Below the pieces are notes generated by a model. The model was not told where the DNA came from, did not search any database, and saw nothing but the letters and a program-made list of their open reading frames with translations. A program made the position numbers and the translations under genes. From Catellatospora coxensis (GTDB lineage: Bacteria > Actinomycetota > Actinomycetes > Mycobacteriales > Micromonosporaceae), in NCBI RefSeq assembly GCF_016862635.1, contig NZ_BONI01000082.1, forward strand, positions 1 to 41,497: a stretch of 41,497 nt of DNA, in the 5' to 3' direction. Below, piece after piece: positions 23,126 through 31,625 of this stretch. The first letter of the stretch is position 1; every line of letters starts with the position of its first letter.

Positions 23126-23466
23126 ACTGGGCACAGTTCGTTGCCGCCTGCGTTCCCTCGCCGGACACGATCACCGGCGAGGCGTACGAGGGTTCGGGCG
23201 CGTTCGGCGACGTGTACGCCTCGCCGGCGGCGGTGACGCCGTGCGTCGTGCAGGCGATGCGGCGCCGCGTGCGCGTCCAGACGCAGGACGCCGCAGGCGA
23301 AGAGGTGCTGTCGGAGACGGCCGTCTTCTGCCCGCCGGACACGGTCCTGCCGCCCGGGTCGCGCGTGACGCTCCCGGACGGGCGGGTCACGCGGGTGCTC
23401 GTCGCCTCAACGCTCAACGCGTCCGGCCACGACCTGCCCGAGCACGTCGAGCTGGCGCTGGAGTAG
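23122..23466 (+). CDS. Head completion / stopper-like protein
   Basis: 114 aa, ATGA overlap. Beta-rich: ASPAAVTPCVVQAMRRRVRV, EEVLSETAVFCPPDTVLPPG, RVTLPDGRVTRVLVASTLNA. The pattern of paired strands and a late acidic tail fits the stopper (SPP1 gp16-like) position between adaptor and tail components. Confidence 0.7.
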   Translation: MNWAQFVAACVPSPDTITGEAYEGSGAFGDVYASPAAVTPCVVQAMRRRVRVQTQDAAGEEVLSETAVFCPPDTVLPPGSRVTLPDGRVTRVLVASTLNASGHDLPEHVELALE

Positions 23467-23468
23467 CC

Positions 23469-23807
23469 ATGGACCTCGACTGGAACGGCGACGAGGTCGA
23501 GGCGCTCCTCACGGGCGCGGGCGGGGACGGGCTCCTTCTCGGCGCGGAGCACCTGCTGCAGGTGTCCCGGACCGAGGTGCCGATCGACGAGGCGACGCTG
23601 GAGCGCTCCGGCGTGGCCAGCGTGGACCGGGACGACCTGGTCGCCGCCGTCTCCTACGACACCAAGTACGCGGTGCGGCAGCACGAGGAGCTGGACTACC
23701 GGCACGCCGAGGGCCGCAAAGCGAAGTACCTCGAAGACCCGATGCACAACGAGCGGGAGACGATCCTCGCCCTTATCGCCGCGCCGATGCGCGAGGAGCT
23801 GGGGTGA
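23469..23807 (+). CDS. HK97 gp10-like tail/neck protein
   Basis: 112 aa, ATG 23469, two bp after the previous stop. Sequence shows the HK97 gp10-like pattern: LLLGAEHLLQVSRTEVPIDE at the start, SVDRDDLVAAVSYDTKYAVR and HEELDYRHAEGRKAKYLEDP. These proteins join neck and tail tube. Position between stopper and tail terminator is canonical. Confidence 0.82.
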   Translation: MDLDWNGDEVEALLTGAGGDGLLLGAEHLLQVSRTEVPIDEATLERSGVASVDRDDLVAAVSYDTKYAVRQHEELDYRHAEGRKAKYLEDPMHNERETILALIAAPMREELG

Positions 23808-23811
23808 CGTC

Positions 23812-24261
23812 ATGGCGACCGGTGACGGCTTCACCTCCAGGTTGCTGGTCGGCCTGGCCCAGCACCTGCACGCCGCAGGCGTAGCGACGTACCGGGCGAC
23901 CGGGGCCTACCAGACCAACGAGATCGGGATCTTCTTCCGGAAGATCCCCCAGTCCCCGGACCGGTTCGTGTCCCTCGCCGAGTACCCGCTCGGCACCACC
24001 CTCCAGGGCATGGCGGACCACCTGACCGGCGTACAGATCCGCCTGCGGGGAACCACGGACCCGCGGGTGTGCGACGACCTGGCAGACGCCATCTTCGACG
24101 AGTTGGACGGCCTGACCGGTGCCCGGTGGGGCGAGATACCGATCGTGCAGATGTGGCGGCAGTCGTACACGCCGCTCGGCGAGGACGGCAACGGCCGCTG
24201 GGAGCGTTCGGAGAATTTTTACGTTCACGCGATGCGGCCTACCAGCAACAACACCGACTAA
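23812..24261 (+). CDS. Tail terminator-like protein
   Basis: 149 aa. An N-terminal helix (FTSRLLVGLAQHLHAAGVAT) is followed by alternating strands (IGIFFRKIPQSPDRFVSLAE, TGVQIRLRGTTDPRVCDDLA, DAIFDELDGL), as in minor capsid/tail terminator proteins that cap the tube. It lies directly upstream of the major tail protein. Confidence 0.78.
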   Translation: MATGDGFTSRLLVGLAQHLHAAGVATYRATGAYQTNEIGIFFRKIPQSPDRFVSLAEYPLGTTLQGMADHLTGVQIRLRGTTDPRVCDDLADAIFDELDGLTGARWGEIPIVQMWRQSYTPLGEDGNGRWERSENFYVHAMRPTSNNTD

Positions 24262-24278
24262 GGAAGCGAGGCGGCGTC

Positions 24279-25046
24279 ATGGCGACGACCCCCACCGACC
24301 GCGTGACATCGCTCGCGCGGTCCCACCGGCTCGACATCAACATCGCAGCCGATCCCTCGACCAACTACACCCAGTTGTACGGCATCGAGGACATGAAGCT
24401 GATCGAGGAGGTGGAGGTCGAGGACGACGGCATGTATACCGATGCCGGAGCGAAGCGGGAGACGAATGTCGGCTACGGCTGGCGGCTGGAGATCAAGCTG
24501 GCACTCAGCACCGACCTGGCCGGCACGTCCCTCAACTCGGTGCACTCCTTCCTCCGCACGAAATTCAAGGGGCACAGGAGCGGCAGGGTCGAGCAGTACG
24601 AGTTCGGCGTCCGGTTCTACAACCGGGACGGCCTGGACGACGGCCACTCGCACGAGGGCCGCGTCTACGTGAAGGCGTGGCCGCTGCCTGGCGGCAAGGG
24701 CGGCGACCGGATCGACATCGTGCTGCAGGGCCAGGGCGCGCTGGCCGACATCACCAACCCTGCCGCGTCGCTGCTGCCGACCGTCACCAGCGTGGACCCG
24801 GCCACCGGTGGCACCGCGGGCGGCGAGCTGGTCAACATCTACGGCCAGCACTTCATGCCGAACGGCGTCGACGACGTGTCCGCGCTGGTCTTCGGCGCGA
24901 CCGCGGCCGACGACTGGACCGTGGTGTCGGACAGCCACATCGTGGCCATCGCCCCGGCGCACACCGCGGGCACGGTCGCGGTGCGGGTCACCACGGACGC
25001 CGGTCAGTCCGCGGACACCGCTGCCGACAACTACGTGTACGCCTGA
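24279..25046 (+). CDS. Major tail (tube) protein with C-terminal Ig-like domain
   Basis: 255 aa. Residues 1-165 are the tube domain (RVTSLARSHRLDINIAADPS, YGIEDMKLIEEVEVEDDGMY, YGWRLEIKLALSTDLAGTSL). Residues about 168-255 form an IPT/TIG-type Ig-like module (TSVDPATGGTAGGELVNIYG, VFGATAADDWTVVSDSHIVA, VRVTTDAGQSADTAADNYVY). Such tail-surface domains probably bind cell-surface sugars. It shares one base with the tail chaperone start. Confidence 0.88.
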   Translation: MATTPTDRVTSLARSHRLDINIAADPSTNYTQLYGIEDMKLIEEVEVEDDGMYTDAGAKRETNVGYGWRLEIKLALSTDLAGTSLNSVHSFLRTKFKGHRSGRVEQYEFGVRFYNRDGLDDGHSHEGRVYVKAWPLPGGKGGDRIDIVLQGQGALADITNPAASLLPTVTSVDPATGGTAGGELVNIYGQHFMPNGVDDVSALVFGATAADDWTVVSDSHIVAIAPAHTAGTVAVRVTTDAGQSADTAADNYVYA

Positions 25047-25615
25047 TGGGCGTACGGTTCGCCGACCTGGACGAGTACTACTCGCCGGGTCTGGAACTGC
25101 CGGTCAGGGGCACGGTCTACACCGTGCCCCTCCCGTCCGGCGAGCTCGGTCTCTGGTGCCGACGGATCGCCCAGACCGCGGGCGAGGTTGGCAGCGCGGA
25201 CACTCCGGAGGAGATGGAGGCGGCCGCTGAGCGGGCCCGTGAGCGGGTCGCCGCGCTGCCTCCGCTGCCTGGCGGGGAGAAGCCGTTCGACGAGTTGATG
25301 CTTGGCGGCGCCTACGCCGAGATGCTGAAGAACGCCGTGCCCGACCCCTACATCCAGTTCTGCGCCCAGACGGCCTACTGGTGGATCGTCGGCGGCGAGG
25401 AGGCGGCCCGGCGCTACTGGGAGTCTGGCGGCCGCCCGGAAGCGAGGGGCCCGGGGAACCGGGCCCAGCGGAGGGCAGCGCGCCGAGCAGCTGGCGGGAC
25501 CAGTACGGCCGAGGCCGCCGAGACCCCGTCAGCGGCCTCTTCGAGTGGTACGAGTACCCCGAGCAGGTCCAGCGGGCGCAGTCGGGGCAGACGGTCACGT
25601 GGGCGCAGATTCTGA
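25046..25615 (+). CDS. Tail assembly chaperone, short form (gpG-like)
   Basis: 189 aa in frame 2; ATG overlaps the tail-protein stop by one base. The N-terminus is globular (GTVYTVPLPSGELGLWCRRI, YAEMLKNAVPDPYIQFCAQT). After the slippery region at 25447-25456 the unshifted product ends in a low-complexity Arg/Ser/Ala tail (RAQRRAARRAAGGTSTAEAA ... RGRRSRGRRF). The gpG-type chaperone binds the tape measure protein. Confidence 0.82.
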   Translation: MGVRFADLDEYYSPGLELPVRGTVYTVPLPSGELGLWCRRIAQTAGEVGSADTPEEMEAAAERARERVAALPPLPGGEKPFDELMLGGAYAEMLKNAVPDPYIQFCAQTAYWWIVGGEEAARRYWESGGRPEARGPGNRAQRRAARRAAGGTSTAEAAETPSAASSSGTSTPSRSSGRSRGRRSRGRRF

Positions 25616-25794
25616 CCCACTGGGCGCTCGTCGAGGCTGACCTCCACGAGCGCTACGGCATCGACGTCGACGACCGGGCGCTGATGCGCGCCCGGTCCTG
25701 GCGCTGGCTGTCCACCCGCATCGTCGGCCTGCTGGCTGAAGACACCCGCCTCGCACGCGCGCTGGCTCCTCGCGAGGAGCAGCCGCCCCAGTAG
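25046..25794 (+). CDS. Tail assembly chaperone, -1 frameshift product (gpGT-like)
   Basis: 249 aa, join of 25046-25456 and 25456-25794. The downstream frame has no start of its own in good context and encodes SWRDQYGRGRRDPVSGLFEW, QTVTWAQILTHWALVEADLH and RSWRWLSTRIVGLLAEDTRL, a second chaperone domain. A -1 shift at the overlapping heptamers GGGCCCG (25447-25453) and CCCGGGG (25450-25456) joins the frames. The ratio of short to long chaperone is functionally set by such a shift in lambda and many siphoviruses. Confidence 0.8.
25447..25456 (+). other. Slippery sequence for -1 frameshifting (two overlapping heptamers)
   Basis: GGGCCCGGGG. In frame 0 it reads G GGC CCG and then C CCG GGG; both fit XXXYYYZ, so the ribosome meets two tandem slip sites. 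The downstream sequence (GGGCCC at 25461-25466) can pair back within the region. Located 411 codon bases after the chaperone start. Confidence 0.72.
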
Positions 25795-25811
25795 CCGAGG
25801 GGGTGGCCACC

Positions 25812-28091
25812 GTGCTGATCCTCGGCGAGTTGACGACGTTCCTGAAGCTGGATAAGACCCCGTTTACGCGGGGGCGCAAGGAAGCGGAGCAGGAGTTTCG
25901 GCAAACCGGTCGGAACCTGGAGCGCGAGGCGGACGCGACCTCACGTGCAATGGCTACGGCACTGGCCGGGCAGGGACGACACGGCGGAGATGGCTTTGTG
26001 CGAGGCGCGGACGGGCGCCTGCGCGACAGCCGCGGCCGCTTCGTCTCTGCGGGACAGGAAGCCGGCCGCGCGGCCGCGGGCGGCTTCGCGCAGCTGACCG
26101 GCGCACTGGGCGACCTTGGCGGGGCCGTGGGCAGTGTCGGCGGCAGCCTGTGGGGCCTGATCCCCATCCTGTCGGCGCTCGCCGCCGGTGCGGTCGTCGC
26201 GATCCCGGTGATCTACGCCCTCGGCGGCGCGCTGGCTTCTCTGCCCGCGCTGGCCGTCGGCGGCGGCGCCGCGATCGGCACCTTGGCGCTCGGCTTCGAC
26301 GGGCTCGCCGAGGCCTTCCAGAAGACGACCCGGGCCGGTGGCAGCGCGGTCGACCGGGCCTACCAGGTGGCGCGGGCGGAGCGGCAGGTCCGTGACGCCA
26401 ACCGCGAGGTGCTCGACTCGCAGCTGGCGTTGAACCGGGCCCGCATGGCGGCCGCCGAGCGGCTGCAGGACCTCAACCGGAACCTGGCCAGCGCCCGCCT
26501 CGATGAGGAGTCTGCCGTCCTGGCGGTTGCAGAGGCCGAGAAGGACCTCCGTGAGGCCCGCCGCGGCGGCGACCGGCTGCAGGTTCGGCGCGCCGAGCTG
26601 GCGTACCGGCAGGCGCAGCAGGCCGTAGAGGACGTCCGGGATCGAGTGGGGGACCTGGAGCAGGAGCAGGCCGACGCCGCGGCGAAGGGCGTCGAGGGCT
26701 CCGAGGAGGTGACGGCGGCGCTGCGCCGGCAGGAGCGCGCGGTTGAGGGCGTTGCGGATGCGGAGCATGCCCTGTCGCAGGCCCGAAAGCCCGCTGGCGG
26801 CGGCGGTGCGGCAGCCGAGACGACGAAGCTGGCCGCATCCGCGCAGCAGCTCGTGTCGGTGCTGAAGGGCCTGGCACCCGAGTGGGATTCGCTGAGGCTC
26901 GGGGTGCAGCAACGCCTCTTCGCCGGCGTCGGCCGCGAGGTGCAGCTCCTCGCAGACGCGTGGCTGCCCCGGCTGGAGGTCTCGCTCGGCAAGTACGCCG
27001 ACACCTTCAATGGGATCTTCAAGACGTTCTCGGAGACCGCCCGCGACCCAGAGGTCATGGACGACCTGGGCATCGGGATGGAGACCGTGCGGGTCCAGAT
27101 TGAGAAGGTCGGCGCTGCCATCGCTGGTCCGGGCGTAAAGGCGTTCGCCAAGCTCGCCGCCGCCGCGAAGCCGTTCCTGGACGTCCTCGGCGACAAGCTC
27201 GCCGGGGCCATCGAAAGCTTCGCGACCTGGATCGATGATGCCGAGGAGTCCGGCGAACTGGCCGGCTTCTTCGAGACTGCGGCCTACTGGCTCGGCGAGG
27301 TTTGGGACCTGGGCGGCGACCTGCTCGGCTTGTTCGGTGACTTCTTCGGGATGTGGACCGACTCAGAGAACGGCGATGCGGCTACTGGCCTGTTCGACTC
27401 GATCCGCAACGGGATTAAGGATCTGCGGACCTGGCTTGAGGACCCGGAGAACAAGCAGAACCTGCAGGACTTCATTGACGGGTTCGTGGCAATTGGCTCG
27501 GCCGTGATGGACGTCCTGGGCTGGCTGATCGAAACGGGCATTCCCGCAGCGTGGGGCGCTCTGGAGTGGCTGGATGAGAAGCTCTCGGCGCTGTCTGACA
27601 CCGCAACGAAGGTCAAGGACTGGATCGTCGCGAAGTGGAATTCCCTGGTCAGCTTCGTGACCGGCCTACCATCCAAGATCAGTTCGGCGGCGTCCGGGCT
27701 CTGGTCTGGAATCAAGGAGGGCTTCAAATCGGCCCTGAACTGGATTATCGACAAGTGGAACGGCTTGTCGTTCACGCTGCCCGGCTTCACCGCGTTTGGC
27801 CAGAACATCGGCGGCGGCACCCTCTCGACGCCCAACATCCCCCGCCTCGACGTCGGCGGCCGCATCCTGCGTGACGGCCTGGCGATGGTGCACCAGTCCG
27901 AGGTGGTCATGCCGGCGGCGCAGGTGCGCCGCCTGGAGCGCGGCGAGCCCGCAGTTGACGGCGCAACCGGCGGCCAGCTGGTGGACATCAAGGTCACTGT
28001 GGACACGCCGGAGGGCGGCGTCCTGCGGGTGGTCCGCAAAACCACCCGAACCCAGGGCGGCCGCACGGATCGCGTGCTGGTCGGCCGGTAA
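25812..28091 (+). CDS. Tape measure protein
   Basis: 759 aa. GTG 25812 is chosen because AGGGGG lies 8 nt upstream; GTG 25803 (762 aa) overlaps that site. A long helical protein with coiled coils (RQVRDANREVLDSQLALNRA, EAEKDLREARRGGDRLQVRR) and a hydrophobic middle (LIPILSALAAGAVVAIPVIY, then IGTLALGF) that can cross the membrane during DNA delivery. The C-terminus ends with beta sequence (GGRILRDGLAMVHQSEVVMP). At about 1.5 angstrom per residue the tail would be roughly 115 nm. Confidence 0.92.
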   Translation: MLILGELTTFLKLDKTPFTRGRKEAEQEFRQTGRNLEREADATSRAMATALAGQGRHGGDGFVRGADGRLRDSRGRFVSAGQEAGRAAAGGFAQLTGALGDLGGAVGSVGGSLWGLIPILSALAAGAVVAIPVIYALGGALASLPALAVGGGAAIGTLALGFDGLAEAFQKTTRAGGSAVDRAYQVARAERQVRDANREVLDSQLALNRARMAAAERLQDLNRNLASARLDEESAVLAVAEAEKDLREARRGGDRLQVRRAELAYRQAQQAVEDVRDRVGDLEQEQADAAAKGVEGSEEVTAALRRQERAVEGVADAEHALSQARKPAGGGGAAAETTKLAASAQQLVSVLKGLAPEWDSLRLGVQQRLFAGVGREVQLLADAWLPRLEVSLGKYADTFNGIFKTFSETARDPEVMDDLGIGMETVRVQIEKVGAAIAGPGVKAFAKLAAAAKPFLDVLGDKLAGAIESFATWIDDAEESGELAGFFETAAYWLGEVWDLGGDLLGLFGDFFGMWTDSENGDAATGLFDSIRNGIKDLRTWLEDPENKQNLQDFIDGFVAIGSAVMDVLGWLIETGIPAAWGALEWLDEKLSALSDTATKVKDWIVAKWNSLVSFVTGLPSKISSAASGLWSGIKEGFKSALNWIIDKWNGLSFTLPGFTAFGQNIGGGTLSTPNIPRLDVGGRILRDGLAMVHQSEVVMPAAQVRRLERGEPAVDGATGGQLVDIKVTVDTPEGGVLRVVRKTTRTQGGRTDRVLVGR

Positions 28092-28106
28092 GCGAAGGGA
28101 GCCAGC

Positions 28107-30893
28107 ATGACGTACCCCGCGGTTGCCCTCGGCTACCGGCTTGAGGTGGCGCCCAGCGCAGATCCGGCGGCCGACCCCGGCACCTGGTCGTGGACGGACA
28201 TCACCAACGACCTCGCCATCGGTGTGCCGATCACGCACAAGCGTGGCACTGAGGACGAGCAGGGCGACACCAGCAGCGAGAGCGCCTTCACCTTCCGGAA
28301 CCCGGCGCGGCGCTGGTCGACGGACAATCCGCTCAGCGACATGTGGCCGGGTTGGAAGGTGGACTGTCCGATCCGGTGCTCGCTGTCGCTGGACGGCGGC
28401 GGCAGCTGGAGCGAGCTGTTCACGCAGTTCGCCTCGGAGATCACCGACACGTGGGGCGGGACCAGTGGCCGGCTGCCCCGAACCGCGGTCCGGGCTGACG
28501 GCATCTTCCGCCGGCTGGGCCGGGGCGACTCGGAGCGGTCCGCGATGTACCGCACCATGGCTGGGTACGCAACGGGTGACATCGCGCCGTGGGCGTACTG
28601 GCCGATGGAGGACGGTGCAGACGCCACCCGGTTCGCTGCGGCAACTCCCGGGGTTCCGTCGATGGTGCTCGGCGGCGACATCACCCTCGCCACCAGGGAC
28701 ACCATCGTCGGGTCGCGGCCGCTGCCTGTGTGGCAGGCCGGGTCGAACGCGCGCGGCACCGTACCGACTTACACGTCCACGGGCACGTGGACCGTGCAGG
28801 CAATGGTGGTGCCACCCGAGGATCTCGTCGCCCAGAATCAGGCTGTCACGGTGTTCCGGGCAGAGATGCGGGGTGGCACGTACGGCAGCGTTTCCGTGGC
28901 CATCACGCCCGGAGAGCAGCTGGCATTGGTGACCCGCGACACTGCGGGCAACGTCGTCGACTCGTGGTTCGAGGTGTTCCCGAGCGGCACCGTGTTCGGC
29001 CTGCCGGTCTCTGTCGTGGTCCAGGCCGTCGACGACCCCGGTGGGGTGGCCGACAGCTGGGCCGCAGCTCTGATCGGCGCAGACGGCACCGTGCTGGCCT
29101 CCATCTCCGAGCTGTCGGGCGGCAACGATCACGGCCGAATCTCGGCGGTTCTCCCCAACGGCACCTTCGCGCTGGCCGCTGACACGGTTATCGGCCACGT
29201 CGGGGTGTGGATCGACCCCGCATTCACGCTGGGCACCGACGACGTGTCCAACGCCCGCGCGATCGGCGGCTGGGCCGGCGAGATGGCGCACGAGCGCATC
29301 GCCCGCCTGCTGCGCGAGCAGCGCATCGCCTCCGACATCACCGCCACGGTGTCCACCCTGATGGGACCGCAGGAGCCGGGCCGCGTCATGGACCTCCTCC
29401 TGGAGGCCTCCGACGCCGATCACGGACTGCTCGACGACTCCCGCGGTGCGGTCGCCTACCGGGCGCTGTCCGAGATGTATGGGCAGACGCCAGCGCTCAC
29501 GATTGACGCCGACGCGTATGAGCTGGGCTTCCCGCTCCGCCCGATCACCGATGACCAGAAGCTGGTCAACAAGAGCACGGTCACCCGCCGCGGCGGGTCG
29601 TCCGGCACCGTGGACCGCACCAACGGCGCGGCACCCCGGCTCGGCGACGACCCGGAGCTGAACCTGTACGACGACAGCCAGCCGATCCATCACGCCGGCT
29701 GGTACGTCAACCTGGGCACAGTCAAAGGCAAGCGCGTCCCGAAGATCACGGTCAACTTCCTGGCAGCGCCCCAGCTCGCGGCCGCGTTCTTGGCTCTGCG
29801 CCTCGGTGACCGCGTCCAAGTCGTCAACGCCCCGCAGGAGCTGGCGCACTCGGGCGTGCTGGATCTGATCTGGGTCGGGTGGAATACCGCGACGCGCACC
29901 CGCACCGCCTTCACCGCGACCGCGAACTGCGCGCCGTACGCCCCGTACGACATCGCCATATACGGCACGGATGCCAATCAGCGCGGCCGGTACGGCGCCG
30001 GGTACAGCACCCTGGCGAGCGCGGTCGACGAGACCGCGACGACGCTGCGCGTCAGGCCGGACCGCGACGTGTGGGCCACCAGCGGCATCCTGCCGGGGCT
30101 GTTCCCGGGCGGCGGCGGGGCCGGCATCGACATCGACGTGGGTGGCCTGACGTACAACGCCACCGACATCCTCGGGCCGGCCTTCGTCGCGGCGGGCACG
30201 GCCGCACACGCCGACAACGCCGCAGTCAGCCCAGGCTTGCCCGCCGGTGCGCAGGCGGGGGACCTGCTGGTGATCTGGGCTGCGATCCGGTCCAGCGGCG
30301 TTGGCACCGTTGGCACTCCGGCGGGCTACACGACGCTGCTGGCGTCCGGGAACACGCGCCTATGCGTCAGGGCGCACAGCGGCAGCGAGGTCGCGCCGAC
30401 GGTCACGCCCTCCGGCGGGTCCGCCGGGGACACCGTGTCGGCGCAGATGGCGGCCTTCCGGCGCATAGACACCGGGCGCGGCACCTTGGGTTTCCTTAAC
30501 TTCGCGTCTCAGCTCAACAGCAGCGGGCAGGACATCCCGCTGCCCGAGATGCTCGTGTCGAACCTCGGCGCGCAGGTGTGGCTGTACCTGGGCTGGAAGC
30601 AAGACGACTGGACGTCCGTGGCCCCGCCATCGGGTGCGACGGAGATCGACGAGCCGGACAGCACCACAGGCTCCGACCAGGGTCTGACGTGGGCGTACCG
30701 CATCCTGCAACGCCCGGTGCGCGCCAAGCCAGCCAGCTTCGTCGTCACCGGCGGTGGGGCTGCGATCAGCCGCGGAATCCTTGTGTCCTTCGCGGGCCTG
30801 TACGAGATGACCGTGACCCGCCTGCCCGAGGACAAGGCGCAGGCGGCCGATGAGCAGGTGACCGTGACCGATACCGGCCGGGCCGGACTATGA
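28107..30893 (+). CDS. Large minor tail / tail-tip protein
   Basis: 928 aa. Follows the tape measure gene, where distal tail and tip proteins lie. N-terminal strands (LGYRLEVAPSADPAAD, TEDEQGDTSSESAFTFRNPA) look like a distal-tail hub domain. The middle includes WAYWPMEDGADATRFAAAT and TGTWTVQAMVVPPED, a LamG/concanavalin-like pattern that may bind glycans. The C-terminal third (RPVRAKPASFVVTGGGAAIS) is another beta domain. Such a multi-domain protein probably fuses hub and receptor-binding roles. Confidence 0.82.
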   Translation: MTYPAVALGYRLEVAPSADPAADPGTWSWTDITNDLAIGVPITHKRGTEDEQGDTSSESAFTFRNPARRWSTDNPLSDMWPGWKVDCPIRCSLSLDGGGSWSELFTQFASEITDTWGGTSGRLPRTAVRADGIFRRLGRGDSERSAMYRTMAGYATGDIAPWAYWPMEDGADATRFAAATPGVPSMVLGGDITLATRDTIVGSRPLPVWQAGSNARGTVPTYTSTGTWTVQAMVVPPEDLVAQNQAVTVFRAEMRGGTYGSVSVAITPGEQLALVTRDTAGNVVDSWFEVFPSGTVFGLPVSVVVQAVDDPGGVADSWAAALIGADGTVLASISELSGGNDHGRISAVLPNGTFALAADTVIGHVGVWIDPAFTLGTDDVSNARAIGGWAGEMAHERIARLLREQRIASDITATVSTLMGPQEPGRVMDLLLEASDADHGLLDDSRGAVAYRALSEMYGQTPALTIDADAYELGFPLRPITDDQKLVNKSTVTRRGGSSGTVDRTNGAAPRLGDDPELNLYDDSQPIHHAGWYVNLGTVKGKRVPKITVNFLAAPQLAAAFLALRLGDRVQVVNAPQELAHSGVLDLIWVGWNTATRTRTAFTATANCAPYAPYDIAIYGTDANQRGRYGAGYSTLASAVDETATTLRVRPDRDVWATSGILPGLFPGGGGAGIDIDVGGLTYNATDILGPAFVAAGTAAHADNAAVSPGLPAGAQAGDLLVIWAAIRSSGVGTVGTPAGYTTLLASGNTRLCVRAHSGSEVAPTVTPSGGSAGDTVSAQMAAFRRIDTGRGTLGFLNFASQLNSSGQDIPLPEMLVSNLGAQVWLYLGWKQDDWTSVAPPSGATEIDEPDSTTGSDQGLTWAYRILQRPVRAKPASFVVTGGGAAISRGILVSFAGLYEMTVTRLPEDKAQAADEQVTVTDTGRAGL

Positions 30894-30905
30894 CGGAGGT
30901 GGGCT

Positions 30906-31616
30906 GTGGCCGGGATTGACGAGATCGTCGCGGGCAACTTCATCCTTGCGCCCGACCTGCTCGCCGCGTTCGTGCACGGCGAGGACGTGCAGGCCTTCTC
31001 GACGTCGGGCACCTACACCAAGCCGCCGCTGGCGAAGTCGGTCACCTTCAGGGTTTGGGCTGGCGGCGGCGGCGGCGCGGGCTGCGCTCTCGCCGCCGCG
31101 AGTCAGCACACGAAGGGCTCCGGCGGCGGCAGCGGCGGTTACAGCGAGAGCACCTTCGACGCCGCCGACGTGGGATCGACCGAGACCATCACGGTTGGCG
31201 CGGCTGGCACGGCAGGCACCTCCGGCGGCGGCACGGGCGGCACGGGCGGCAACAGCTCGGCGGGCTCCCTGGTGACCGCTAACGGCGGCGTGGGCGGCAC
31301 TGCGGCGGCGAGCAGCACGGCCTCTTTCTCCGTTGTAGGCGGCGCTGGCGGGGCCCCCGGCACCGGGCAGATCGCCGAGGCTGGCGAGCCAGGCGGCACC
31401 GGGTCGGGCGATGGCGGGCTCGCCGCGTCCGGCGCGGGCGGCGGCCGCGGCGGCGGCGTGGCGAGGGCCGCGGTGACCTCCTCGCAGTCCCTCGCTGGCG
31501 CTGCTGGCACCGGCTACGGCGCAGGCGGCTCGGGCGCGCTCGCGACCGCTGGCGGGGCGGCCGCTGCTGGCGGTGCGGGCTCTGCTGGCTACGTCATTGC
31601 GATCACGAGGTTCTAG
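30906..31616 (+). CDS. Glycine-rich minor tail protein
   Basis: 236 aa from GTG 30906, GGAGGTGGG upstream. Begins with IDEIVAGNFILAPDLLAAFV and TKPPLAKSVTFRVWAGGGGG, then a Gly/Ala/Ser-rich fold of repeated GGxGG turns (TSGGGTGGTGGNSSAGS, GLAASGAGGGRGGGV), as in the polyglycine-II sandwich tips of phage tail fibres (for example S16 gp38-type). It ends GSAGYVIAITRF, as many Gly-rich tail proteins do. Receptor contact is likely. Confidence 0.78.
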   Translation: MAGIDEIVAGNFILAPDLLAAFVHGEDVQAFSTSGTYTKPPLAKSVTFRVWAGGGGGAGCALAAASQHTKGSGGGSGGYSESTFDAADVGSTETITVGAAGTAGTSGGGTGGTGGNSSAGSLVTANGGVGGTAAASSTASFSVVGGAGGAPGTGQIAEAGEPGGTGSGDGGLAASGAGGGRGGGVARAAVTSSQSLAGAAGTGYGAGGSGALATAGGAAAAGGAGSAGYVIAITRF

Positions 31617-31625
31617 GAGGTCGTC

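Noticed and set aside
2248..29660. Scattered GACCCGGA octamers resembling pSVH1 TraB recognition repeats
   Set aside because: Single copies in several coding regions, never in tandem, as expected by chance in GC-rich DNA. The clustered TGCGA repeats at 34184-34218 are a better candidate.
31060..31600. GGC-rich tandem-like DNA repeats
   Set aside because: They simply encode the Gly-rich tail protein; unit length and spacing are irregular and follow codons.
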